Source: CAVQNQ01 sp964427655
GTDB lineage: Bacteria; Acidobacteriota; Terriglobia; Bryobacterales; Bryobacteraceae
Length of the DNA: 9,038 nt
Assembly: GCA_964427655.1 (NCBI GenBank)
Contig: CAYRWE010000206.1
Coordinates: forward strand, 1 to 9,038
Reading direction: 5' to 3'
Shown: positions 1-6,811 of the stretch, piece by piece
Position numbering within the stretch: the stretch's first letter is position 1
How the letters are laid out: every line of letters starts with the position of its first letter
The notes under the pieces: model-generated
The model's database searches: none
Told to the model about the DNA's origin: nothing
Seen by the model: the letters and a program-made list of their open reading frames with translations, nothing else
Translations under genes and position numbers: made by a program

Positions 1-467
1 GCGCCACGCCCATCGCCATGGGCGAGCTGTTCAACAGCCCGCACGAATGGCAGCCGCTCATCTCCGAGCGCCTCATCGATTACATTCGCGTACACGTGAC
101 GCAGACGGGTGGATTCACGCCCGCGCGCAAGATCGCCATTCTGGCCGAGAATTTCGGAGTCAAGACCGCCTGGCACGGGCCGGGCGACGTTTCGCCCATC
201 GGCCACATGGCCAACGTGACGCTGGACGTGGTGAGTTACAACTTCGGAATCCAGGAATACTCGGCTTTTAACGAACGCACCCGCGAGATCTTCAGCGGCT
301 GCCCGGAAATGAAAGAGGGCTATTTGTACGTGAACGAGAAGCCCGGCTGGGGCATCGAGATCGACGAAAAGGCCGCGGCCAAGGCGCCTTTCACTTCGGG
401 ACGCGACAACCTGAACGGCGGTTGGGGCGAAATCCGCCTGCCCGATGGGACAGTCATTAAACAATGA
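1..467 (+). CDS. D-mannonate dehydratase-like protein (ManD/RspA family, enolase superfamily), C-terminal part
   Basis: The reading frame is open from the left edge (first complete codon at base 3) to a TGA at 465-467. About 154 residues are visible of a family usually near 400 residues long, so the N-terminal capping domain and most of the barrel lie outside. The visible part begins TPIAMGELFNSPHEW and contains IDYIRVHVTQTGG, TAWHGPGDVSPIGH and NFGIQEY, followed by a C-terminal stretch PGWGIEIDEKAAAKAPF. These are the conserved end-of-barrel and C-terminal motifs of the ManD/RspA group, which includes Mg-dependent dehydratases that convert D-mannonate (some also D-gluconate) to 2-keto-3-deoxygluconate in the cytoplasm. 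Members differ widely in activity, so family membership is secure but substrate is inferred. The stop lies 8 bases before the preferred start of the lactonase, which suggests co-transcription. Confidence 0.88.
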   Translation, partial: ATPIAMGELFNSPHEWQPLISERLIDYIRVHVTQTGGFTPARKIAILAENFGVKTAWHGPGDVSPIGHMANVTLDVVSYNFGIQEYSAFNERTREIFSGCPEMKEGYLYVNEKPGWGIEIDEKAAAKAPFTSGRDNLNGGWGEIRLPDGTVIKQ

Positions 468-469
468 GG
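466..469 (+). promoter_or_regulatory. Ribosome binding site that decides the lactonase start
   Basis: GAGG lies 6 bases before the ATG at 476. The competing in-frame ATG at 464 overlaps the upstream stop codon (ATGA) and has only a distant GGGA at 447-450. The spacing and a clean signal peptide beginning MRSLRK both favour 476. Confidence 0.6.
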
Positions 470-475
470 TTCACC

Positions 476-1618
476 ATGAGAAGTCTTCGAAAGATTCCGA
501 TCGGCGGGCTGCTCCTTGCATGGATGCTGCCGCTGGCGATGGCGCAACAGGCCATCCTTTACGTCGGCACTTATACGCGCGGAGCCAGCAAAGGCATCTA
601 TGCCTACCGCTTCGATTCCGCGAGCGGAAAGGCAACCTCGATCGGGCTGGTGGGCGAGACGCCTAACCCGTCCTTCCTGGCGACGTCGCCCAATGGAAAA
701 TTTCTCTATGCCGTGAACGAGATCAACCAGTACCAGGGCGAGAAGGCGGGCAGCGTTAGCGCGTTCGCCATCGATCGCTCGAGCTGGCAGTTGAAGCCGC
801 TCAACGTGGTCTCCTCGCGCGGCACGGGTCCCTGCCACTTGGTGGTGGATCATACCGGCAAATGCCTTCTGGCGGCCAACTACAACAGCGGCAGCGTGGT
901 CTCTTACCCGGTGAAGGAAGACGGCAGCCTGGGCGCGCCTTCGACCTTCGAGCAGCATAGCGGATCGAGCGCCAACCCGCAGCGCCAGAGCGGGCCGCAC
1001 GCCCACTCCGTGGTGCTCTCGCCGGACAACCGCTTCTTCCTGTCTGCCGACCTGGGGCTGGATGAGATCTTCACGTATCGTCTGGATCCGGCCAAAGCGA
1101 CTTTCACGGCCGCCGATCCGGCGTTTGTGAAAGTGAAGCCGGGATCGGGGCCGCGCCACATCGCATTCTCTCCCAATGGCAAGTTCGTCTACGCCGTGGA
1201 AGAGATGGCCTCTAATGTGACCGCATTTTCCTATAACGCTTCCACCGGGAGCCTGACCGAGATTCAGACGATCGCGATGCTTCCCAAGGATTTCACGGGC
1301 GTCAGCACGGCCGCCGAGGTCGAGGTACACCCGAACGGCAAATTCCTGTATGCCAGCAACCGCGGGCACGATAGCATCGCGGTGTACTCGATCGACGCGG
1401 CCGGCAAACTGGCCCCGGTGGACACCACCCCGAGCGGCGGCAAGGTGCCGCGTAGCTTCACCATCGATCCCAGCGGAAATTGGCTGGTGGCGGCCCACCA
1501 GGATGCCGGCGGCATCACGCTGTTTCACATCGACACCAAGACCGGCAAGCTGGCTAAGGCCGCCGACTCGCTGGATGTGCCATTCCCGGTTTGCGTGATA
1601 TTTCTGAAAGGGCGCTAA
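476..1618 (+). CDS. Exported lactonase, 6-phosphogluconolactonase-like (Pgl/YbhE-type beta-propeller)
   Basis: A 380-residue protein from the ATG at 476 (384 if the ATG at 464 is used). Residues 1-23 form a signal peptide: basic MRSLRK, a hydrophobic core, and a likely cut after AMA before QQAILYVGTYT. The rest shows repeated beta-propeller blades: YVGTYT near 29, SPNGKFLYAVNE near 71, GPCHLVVD near 118, GPHAHSVVLSPD near 173, GPRHIAFSPNGKFVYAVEE near 225, EVHPNGKFLYASNRG near 283 and DPSGNWLVAAHQ near 331. This is the seven-bladed lactonase family (COG2706), whose cytoplasmic members hydrolyse 6-phosphogluconolactone. An exported copy more likely acts on unphosphorylated sugar lactones or another periplasmic substrate, which is inference. 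It sits between an aldonate dehydratase-like gene and a small exported protein, all closely spaced. Confidence 0.88.
   Translation: MRSLRKIPIGGLLLAWMLPLAMAQQAILYVGTYTRGASKGIYAYRFDSASGKATSIGLVGETPNPSFLATSPNGKFLYAVNEINQYQGEKAGSVSAFAIDRSSWQLKPLNVVSSRGTGPCHLVVDHTGKCLLAANYNSGSVVSYPVKEDGSLGAPSTFEQHSGSSANPQRQSGPHAHSVVLSPDNRFFLSADLGLDEIFTYRLDPAKATFTAADPAFVKVKPGSGPRHIAFSPNGKFVYAVEEMASNVTAFSYNASTGSLTEIQTIAMLPKDFTGVSTAAEVEVHPNGKFLYASNRGHDSIAVYSIDAAGKLAPVDTTPSGGKVPRSFTIDPSGNWLVAAHQDAGGITLFHIDTKTGKLAKAADSLDVPFPVCVIFLKGR
1607..1612 (+). promoter_or_regulatory. Ribosome binding site of the DUF4440-like gene
   Basis: AAAGGG lies 8 bases before the ATG at 1621, inside the last codons of the lactonase gene. 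It supports 1621 over the in-frame ATG at 1591, which would put ten charged residues ahead of the signal peptide. Confidence 0.5.
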
Positions 1619-1620
1619 AC

Positions 1621-2061
1621 ATGACGAAACTACTTCTGGTTCTGCTCTCCGGATTTACGCTGGCCTCGGCGCAGTCCGACGCCAACGCATCCAAGGAGGT
1701 GCTGGCCGCCTCGGATGCCTGGCGGCAGGCGATGATGAAGAAGGATGCCGCCGGATTGGAGAAGTACCTTCACCCCGATCTCACCTATAGCCACTCCAAC
1801 GGCCGCACCCAGTCGAAGGCGGAGGTGATTCAGTCCGCCATGGGCAAGACGGTGATTGAGGCGATCGATTTCAGCGAGACCACCGTGCGCGTTTACGGCA
1901 CGACCGCGCTGATCAAGGCGAACGTGGATATGCGGAACGCCAATGACGGCAAATCCACTACGTCTCATCTGAGCGTCCTGCACGTGTGGATCAAGGGGCC
2001 GGCGGGCTGGCAGATGGTGGCGCGCCAGGCGGGCACGCTGAGTCCCCCGACAACTCCGTAG
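1621..2061 (+). CDS. Exported DUF4440 / SnoaL-like (NTF2-fold) protein
   Basis: A 146-residue protein. Residues 1-17 are a signal peptide (MTKLLLVLLSGFTLASA, cut before QS). The mature part reads as one NTF2-like cone domain: an opening helix with VLAASDAWRQAMMKKDAAGLEKYLHPDLTYSHSNG (about 27-61), then sheet segments around TTVRVYGTTALIKANVDM and LSVLHVWIKGPAGWQMVARQAGT. The order 'work on a mixed helix, YxHPDL, later HVW..GWQMVARQ' is typical of DUF4440/SnoaL-like proteins. Members range from polyketide cyclases to proteins with no known reaction, so no activity is assigned. The start lies 2 bases after the lactonase stop, so translation is probably coupled and the two proteins are likely delivered to the periplasm together. 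A terminator-like hairpin follows. Confidence 0.82.
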   Translation: MTKLLLVLLSGFTLASAQSDANASKEVLAASDAWRQAMMKKDAAGLEKYLHPDLTYSHSNGRTQSKAEVIQSAMGKTVIEAIDFSETTVRVYGTTALIKANVDMRNANDGKSTTSHLSVLHVWIKGPAGWQMVARQAGTLSPPTTP

Positions 2062-2081
2062 CTCGCCGGAACTTCGCATGA

Positions 2082-2115
2082 GCGGCCGCGGCGATGCGGA
2101 TGGCGTCGCGGCCGC
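2082..2115 (+). terminator. Strong GC hairpin after the DUF4440-like gene
   Basis: Arms 2082-2093 and 2104-2115 pair over 12 positions (11 Watson-Crick and one G-U), with a 10-base loop. The hairpin begins 20 bases after the stop codon. Only CCCTTCAATTCT follows, not a T-run, so it may be a weak or factor-assisted terminator, or an mRNA-end stabiliser. It separates the first three genes from the VOC gene. Confidence 0.5.
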
Positions 2116-2130
2116 CCTTCAATTCTCAGT

Positions 2131-2136
2131 TAGAAT
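2131..2136 (+). promoter_or_regulatory. Possible -10 element for a leaderless VOC transcript
   Basis: TAGAAT occupies positions -12 to -7 if transcription begins at the G of the GTG start at 2143. No Shine-Dalgarno-like sequence lies before that GTG, which fits a leaderless mRNA. No convincing -35 hexamer is visible at the usual distance, so the call is tentative. Confidence 0.35.
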
Positions 2137-2142
2137 CGTGGT

Positions 2143-3033
2143 GTGCGCAACGTCCTCGCGTTTCTCATTCCAGTTCTCATTCCTATGTTGCCGCTCTCAG
2201 CCGCCCCATTCGATATCGATCACGTCATCGTAGCGGGCCGGGACCTGAAAGCCATGCAGGCAGCGCTGGCCGCGGTGGGCCTCGCCAGCGAATATGGCGG
2301 CCCGCATACCAACCATGCCACGGAGATGTCCCTGACCAGCTTCCCGGATGGCTCGTATCTGGAACTGCTCGCCATGCAGCCGAATGCCGACGCCAAGGCG
2401 GTGGCCGCGTACGTCTGGGCCAAGCAAATAGAGAGCCAGCCCGGACCGTGTGCCTGGGTGGTGCGGGTGAAGGATTTCGATGGTGAGATCAAGCGGCTGC
2501 GTGAAGCCGGCGTGAAGGTGGACGACGCCGTGCGCAACGGGCGCGTGCGGCCGGATGGCACCCGCCTGGAATGGGAGGCTGCCAAAATCGGCGAGGATCC
2601 CACCGGCACCTTTTTCCCTTCCCTCGAACACGATTTCACACCGCGACAGAACCGCGCTTCGCTCACGGGCAAGCCCACCACGCGCGATTTCGGCGGCGTC
2701 GCCAAGGTGGTGATTGCAGTCCGCGACATGGACCGGGCGATCCAGCGATTCCACCAGGCCTACGGCGTCCCCCCGCCGATCAAGCAGGTGGATGCCGCGT
2801 TTGGCGCGCAACTAGCTCTGCTGGGCAACATACCGGTGATTCTGGCCGCGCCGCTGAACGGGCGATCATGGCTCAACGATCGCCTGGCGCGATTCGGAGA
2901 GGGACCGTGCGCCTTCGTGCTATCGGCGCGCCGGCCGGGCGCCTATAAGCCAGCGTCCCGAACGCGGTGGTTCGGAGTGGATATCTCGTGGTTTGACGCG
3001 GAGAAGCTGGGCTGGCGTCTGGGTTACGAATAG
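2143..3033 (+). CDS. Exported glyoxalase-like (VOC superfamily) protein with two domains
   Basis: A 296-residue protein starting at GTG. The start is chosen because it gives a full signal peptide (MRNVLAFLIPVLIPMLPLSA, cut near residue 20-21); the next in-frame ATG at 2185 would remove most of it. The first VOC half (about 24-165) begins FDIDHVIVAGRDL, with H27, a GGPHTNHATE segment near 52 and DGSYLELL near 69-76, as in the Glyoxalase_3 group (PF13468). A second half starts near VAKVVIAVRDMDRAIQRF (186-203) and ends ISWFDAEKLGWRLGYE. VOC folds place metal ligands (His/Glu) at strand ends, so H27 and E74 are candidate ligands. The reaction is unknown: glyoxalases, dioxygenases and epimerases share this fold. 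It is probably periplasmic. Confidence 0.8.
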   Translation: MRNVLAFLIPVLIPMLPLSAAPFDIDHVIVAGRDLKAMQAALAAVGLASEYGGPHTNHATEMSLTSFPDGSYLELLAMQPNADAKAVAAYVWAKQIESQPGPCAWVVRVKDFDGEIKRLREAGVKVDDAVRNGRVRPDGTRLEWEAAKIGEDPTGTFFPSLEHDFTPRQNRASLTGKPTTRDFGGVAKVVIAVRDMDRAIQRFHQAYGVPPPIKQVDAAFGAQLALLGNIPVILAAPLNGRSWLNDRLARFGEGPCAFVLSARRPGAYKPASRTRWFGVDISWFDAEKLGWRLGYE

Positions 3034-3169
3034 AGGCTGCGGCGGTGGCGGCGGAGTCTTCGCGCCTGCGTCCCACGGGGCGGCACAGGGTCCCTCGTCC
3101 CGAAGCGCCTCATGCCGCGTCACCGCGTGCCGGTTCCCGTGCGAAGGCGCCTCCGCCCGCTCAGCGCAT

Positions 3170-5302
3170 CTACTGATAAGCGGGTGTGTTCGCGGCTCCC
3201 GTAACTCCTGTGAAGATGCCGAGACCGATCGATCCTCCCGCGGTCAGCGGAGCTGAGAACGAACCGATTGCTCCAGTGGTTATTTCCAGGAGAGTACCGA
3301 TCGAACTCCCCGCCGGTAACTGCGTCAGGATCGAGGGCGGCACGGTAAAGGTCTGAGCGCCGGCGGTGGTCGTACAGATGAACGACACGGAAGTCGTCAC
3401 GCCGGAGGCAGTCGCGCCGGAGCTTCCGATGACTTCCAAAAGGTCCGAGGCATTTCCGCCCGTCCAGTTGAGTGTCAGTCCTTGGCTTCGAACGACCGTG
3501 GATGGCAAGCCCCCGGTAACCACCAGCGGATTGCCAACGTTTACCGAGGCGGAGAACTTACCAATGTCCTTCCCGCCGGCTCCGTTCAATGTGTAAGTTC
3601 CGGCCACAATCGATCCGTTTACCGCCCCCGGTACACCCGAACCCGTGCCGATCGTCAGCTCGTAGACGTCGCTCGTCTCCGTCAACGGAGTGTTCGTCAG
3701 GCTGGAACCGGCCGGTCCGGTCAGCGTGATGACACCGGCATCCAGGTGAACGGTTACCGCAGGGTTGACCACTACCGTACCGGGGCCGCTCGTGACCGTA
3801 TAGACGGTGCAGGATCCCGAAGTAGACGTTGCGTAGGTCGATGACGACGTGGCCGAGGCCAGCTCGAAGCCGGTGTACTGCGTGAACGCCCCGCTGGCCG
3901 CGTTGTACGGGGCCGCGAGCTGCGGGCTCGTTTCGGAGAGCAGGGAAAAGGTGCCGACGGTATAGGTTCCACCCTGATCGAGCTGCTGCAATTGGGCCGT
4001 GGTGAAACCGGCGAGCACACAGGCATCGGAATTGGGATCCGGCGCGATGGCGATGAAGGTGGGATTGCTCAGCACGCCGTTCACCGAGATTTGAAACGAC
4101 ACCGTGCAGCCTGTGGGAACATTGGAGGGCAGCGTGAAGACGATTTGATCCACTCCGGCGAGCGTCGGGCCGCGGCCCGCGTAGTTCGGAGTAATGGCCA
4201 TGCCGCCCACGATCGCCTGCACGTTGCCGCCGTTCTTTAAGAAGTCGTAGCCCGCCGATCCCACGTTATCGCCGCCAGGCACCGGCCCTAATCCGGTGCC
4301 CCAGGCGATCAGGGGCTGTCCCGGCTTGGCCGGCGAAATGGTGACGCCCGACACAGTGCCGGTTGTGAACCGGTCGATGTCCAGTTCCGTCGGCGAAATA
4401 TAATTCTGCACGATCGCGAGGCCGGCGCCCGAGGCGTCCTGTGTGAACAATCCCGGTTTGCTTTGCACCACCTGAACCGCAAAGGGCGTGCTCGTGGAGC
4501 CGCTGTTGGTCACCGTCAGGTTATAGCTCCCGGCGGCCAGAGTGGAAGGCAGCACCGCGGCAAGCTGGTTCACGCCGCTCTGATTGTAGGTGTAGAGCAT
4601 GTAGGCGCTTGTGCCGGTCCCGCCCGACGTGGGAGTTAGAGTGATGCTAACGCTGCTATATGTGGTCAGGAGGGGAAAGCCCGAAGAGTTGTACCCGCTG
4701 GCGCTGAGGTTCGAACCCTTCACCACGAAGATGCCGCCGTCGGCAACGCCCGGAGTATAGCTTCCGGCGTCCAGTACCGCCGTCACGGTTGGCGTAGGCC
4801 CGGATGTGGTGGCGCCCCCTCCGCCGCTGCCTCCGGTGGTGATCGATCCGGAACCGGTGAAGCTGAAGACCAAACCGGTTGAGGCCGAGCCGAGCGAGGT
4901 GCCGGAGAGCGACGCGAACGACCCGGTCGATCCGCTATAACTGGTGCCAGTGCCACCGGTTATGGTGGCGGAACCGTTGCCCGATGCGGTCGTGCCCAAC
5001 AGGAAGGCCGTCGGCAACGTTATAGTACCGGTCAGGTTACCTCCGGACATTTGGATGGTGAAGTTCCCCGAAACCGTGGTTGCGGTGGTGCTGGCGATCG
5101 GAAAGCTCGCGCTGAAGGCTCCGGTGACGTCAGGAATGCCCGGGCTGAATCTTGCCGACCCGGCAATGGAAATAGAGGTTGGGGTGCCGTTGAAGGGCCC
5201 GGCGATAGCCTCTACGGTTATGTTTGTGCTGGTCGGAGTTGCCGCCTGAATGCCGGCGCAAAACAACAGAGTCAGAACCAGAAATCCGCACGTGCGGGAC
5301 AT
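3170..5302 (-). CDS. Large secreted Ser/Thr/Gly-rich protein with TIGR03437-like module
   Basis: A 710-residue protein with a signal peptide (MSRTCGFLVLTLLFCAGIQA, cut before ATPTS). Order: a Thr/Ser/Gly-rich beta region (about 22-155), a glycine linker (GGSGGGGATTSG, 157-168), then a module at about 173-420 with LDAGSYTPGVADGGIFVVKGSNL, QSGVNQLAAVLP, KPGLFTQDASG, GQPLIAWGTGLGPVPGGDN, VDQIVFTLPSNVP and VSFQISVNGVLSN. This matches my knowledge of TIGR03437, a domain expanded in Solibacter and relatives. A further beta-rich part (430-710) ends with a module containing LNWTGGNASD, SFICTTTAGAQTFTVPPSILTQLP and FSAPLTAGGSIG. Function is unknown; an extracellular or cell-surface role is inferred. 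AGAGGGGG at 5320-5313 (minus strand) precedes the ATG by 10 bases. It converges with the VOC gene; no clear terminator is seen in 3034-3169. Confidence 0.85.
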   Translation of the reverse strand: MSRTCGFLVLTLLFCAGIQAATPTSTNITVEAIAGPFNGTPTSISIAGSARFSPGIPDVTGAFSASFPIASTTATTVSGNFTIQMSGGNLTGTITLPTAFLLGTTASGNGSATITGGTGTSYSGSTGSFASLSGTSLGSASTGLVFSFTGSGSITTGGSGGGGATTSGPTPTVTAVLDAGSYTPGVADGGIFVVKGSNLSASGYNSSGFPLLTTYSSVSITLTPTSGGTGTSAYMLYTYNQSGVNQLAAVLPSTLAAGSYNLTVTNSGSTSTPFAVQVVQSKPGLFTQDASGAGLAIVQNYISPTELDIDRFTTGTVSGVTISPAKPGQPLIAWGTGLGPVPGGDNVGSAGYDFLKNGGNVQAIVGGMAITPNYAGRGPTLAGVDQIVFTLPSNVPTGCTVSFQISVNGVLSNPTFIAIAPDPNSDACVLAGFTTAQLQQLDQGGTYTVGTFSLLSETSPQLAAPYNAASGAFTQYTGFELASATSSSTYATSTSGSCTVYTVTSGPGTVVVNPAVTVHLDAGVITLTGPAGSSLTNTPLTETSDVYELTIGTGSGVPGAVNGSIVAGTYTLNGAGGKDIGKFSASVNVGNPLVVTGGLPSTVVRSQGLTLNWTGGNASDLLEVIGSSGATASGVTTSVSFICTTTAGAQTFTVPPSILTQLPAGSSIGTLLEITTGAIGSFSAPLTAGGSIGLGIFTGVTGAANTPAYQ

Positions 5303-5312
5303 GGGAACGGGA

Positions 5313-5320
5313 CCCCCTCT
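5313..5320 (-). promoter_or_regulatory. Ribosome binding site of the TIGR03437 gene
   Basis: On the minus strand AGAGGGGG ends 10 bases before the ATG at 5302. It supports this start, which also gives a complete signal peptide. Confidence 0.5.
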
Positions 5321-5356
5321 TCATTGGGGCAGCAGTGGCGCAAACCCCTTGCGTCC

Positions 5357-5362
5357 ATTAAA
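5357..5362 (-). promoter_or_regulatory. Possible -10 element upstream of the TIGR03437 gene
   Basis: TTTAAT on the minus strand matches 5 of 6 bases of TATAAT and sits in an unusually AT-rich pocket of the 144-base gap between the glycoside hydrolase and this gene. It would give a leader of about 48 bases. No good -35 hexamer is seen, so the evidence is thin. Confidence 0.28.
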
Positions 5363-5446
5363 TACTGAAATTCGGCCGCCGTACCTCAGAATTGCGAAGA
5401 GTGCGTGCGGATCGCTACTGTTTGCACAGGCGCGGCGAGCCGGCCC

Positions 5447-6739
5447 TCAATCGTCGCCGCCCCAGGTCAGCAGCTCCCGCTCCGGCGCCGGCTCCGGCTC
5501 CAGGCCGGTGACGCGCAGGCCAATGCTCTCGGTCGGCAGAATGTCGCGCCATTGCTCCACTAACTGCCGGTACGCTTTGCCCACCGGCCGGATCTTGCGG
5601 TCCAGATCGTATAGCCCCAGCGGGTTCACGTGGCCGTTATCTTCGCGCAGGATGCTGTCCCAGTCCACCTGGTCGGTGAGGCTGTACCAGGTGAAGCCGG
5701 TGATGGGCACGCCATCGTCCTTTAGGCGGATCATGTTGGCCCACTCTTTCCACAGCCAGCCCGGCGCGCGCGCCGCGTCGCCCAGATTGGTTTCCGTGTG
5801 CATGACCGGCAGATGATAGCGCTCGTAATATTGGCGCGTGATCACGTAGTAACCGAAGATTTCGCCGGCAGGCTTGATCTCTCCGCCGCTCGTCACCAGG
5901 TGCTCGTTAGTGACGTAGTAGTCGTTGCCCATCACACAATAGGGCCGCAAGTGCGCGGCCTCTTCCAGAAACCAATGATATTCCTGGCGCGACATGCCGT
6001 TGTCCATCAGGTATTCGTACATCACCCCGCGTACGTCGTGGCCGTAGGAGAGATCGAGCGAAAGGAAGCGCTTGTGATTGAGGACCGCGGCGGTGCCGTG
6101 CGCGGCGGGATCGGCCGGGTGAAAATACTCCGAGGATTCGCTCTGAATGAACAGCGCGTGCGGCTGCACCTCCAGAATGGCCTGCTCGGCCATCAGGTTG
6201 GCCTGCGCCAGGTGCTTGAGAGCGGTGACGAAGCCGCGGTCCGATTTCAGGCGCTCGTTCCACCAGCCGTTCTGTCCGGAAAAAGTGGCGCACACGAAAA
6301 TCTCGTTGACCGGAGTGTAAAAGCGCACCCACGGGAAACGCCGCGCAAAGGCCCCCGCGTAGGCGGCGAACAGCCGCGGCCAGTCGGGATTCTGGAAGCT
6401 GCCCACCCAGTCCGGCACCCCGAAATGGCACAAATCGGTGATCGGATTGATGGCCAGGCGGCGCAGTTCCGCGTAAGTCCGGTCCGCGAAATCCCAATCG
6501 TACTTACCCGCCGCCAGGTGCGTGCGATAGTACGGCGGGCCGTAGCGCAGGTACTCCAGGCCGGTCTCCACGACCAGTTGGAAATCCTCCTTCCAAAAGT
6601 CGTAGTGCCGGCACTTGGCCATTTCGTCGACGCGCAGATCTCGGCCGTCCCGGCCCGTCACCACGGGATAGCTGTTCTCGATTCCGGTGGCGAACAGGAA
6701 ACTGGCCGGCCGCCGGGAACGCGGTCTGGCGCGCTTCAC
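5447..6739 (-). CDS. Glycoside hydrolase family 1-like protein
   Basis: A 430-residue protein, cytoplasmic by appearance (basic N-terminus MKRARPRSRR, no hydrophobic core). GTG start with GAGG (6748-6745) 5 bases upstream. GH1 landmarks run in order: first barrel strand FLFATGIENSYP (14-25), DLCHFGVPDWV (102-112, equivalent to the usual HWDLP), acid/base region FYTPVNEIF with E146, nucleophile region PVMHTETN with E316, and the late strand FTWYSLTDQVDWD (349-361). Length fits a single (beta/alpha)8 barrel. Both catalytic glutamates are present, so a retaining beta-glycosidase is expected, but the motifs differ from classical TxNEP and TENG, so substrate cannot be named. Similar proteins occur as the glycosidase half of fusions with an SDR-type sugar-nucleotide reductase in my recollection; here no such partner is attached. 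It lies 72 bases after the PpiC-like gene in the same direction. Confidence 0.82.
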   Translation of the reverse strand: MKRARPRSRRPASFLFATGIENSYPVVTGRDGRDLRVDEMAKCRHYDFWKEDFQLVVETGLEYLRYGPPYYRTHLAAGKYDWDFADRTYAELRRLAINPITDLCHFGVPDWVGSFQNPDWPRLFAAYAGAFARRFPWVRFYTPVNEIFVCATFSGQNGWWNERLKSDRGFVTALKHLAQANLMAEQAILEVQPHALFIQSESSEYFHPADPAAHGTAAVLNHKRFLSLDLSYGHDVRGVMYEYLMDNGMSRQEYHWFLEEAAHLRPYCVMGNDYYVTNEHLVTSGGEIKPAGEIFGYYVITRQYYERYHLPVMHTETNLGDAARAPGWLWKEWANMIRLKDDGVPITGFTWYSLTDQVDWDSILREDNGHVNPLGLYDLDRKIRPVGKAYRQLVEQWRDILPTESIGLRVTGLEPEPAPERELLTWGGDD

Positions 6740-6744
6740 GAATG

Positions 6745-6748
6745 CCTC
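6745..6748 (-). promoter_or_regulatory. Ribosome binding site that decides the GTG start of the glycoside hydrolase
   Basis: On the minus strand GAGG lies 5 bases before the GTG at 6739-6737. It supports GTG as the true start, and its proximity to the upstream gene is consistent with co-transcription. Confidence 0.5.
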
Positions 6749-6811
6749 ACTGAGACGCCAGGGGTTATCTTCATACCCGGGGAAGCAGCAATTCGCTTGC
6801 CGCGGGAGAGA

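Noticed and set aside
464..475. Overlapping ATGA start for the lactonase at 464
   Set aside because: The ATG at 476 has a better placed GAGG and gives a cleaner signal peptide; the overlap remains possible but is the weaker choice.
320..1528. A 402-codon open frame on the minus strand
   Set aside because: It is antisense to the lactonase gene; the translation is Arg/Gly/His-rich without recognisable motifs, whereas the + strand shows clear propeller repeats.
3034..3169. Search for a bidirectional terminator between the convergent VOC and TIGR03437 genes
   Set aside because: The stretch has GC-rich repeats (GCGGCGGTGGCGGCGG) and an 8-base palindrome AGGCGCCT at 3145, but no stem of convincing length with a T-run on either side.
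5432..5460. Inverted repeat GCGGCGA / TCGCCGC around the glycoside hydrolase stop codon as a terminator
   Set aside because: Only 7 pairs with a 15-base loop, the stop codon is inside, and no T-run follows on the minus strand.
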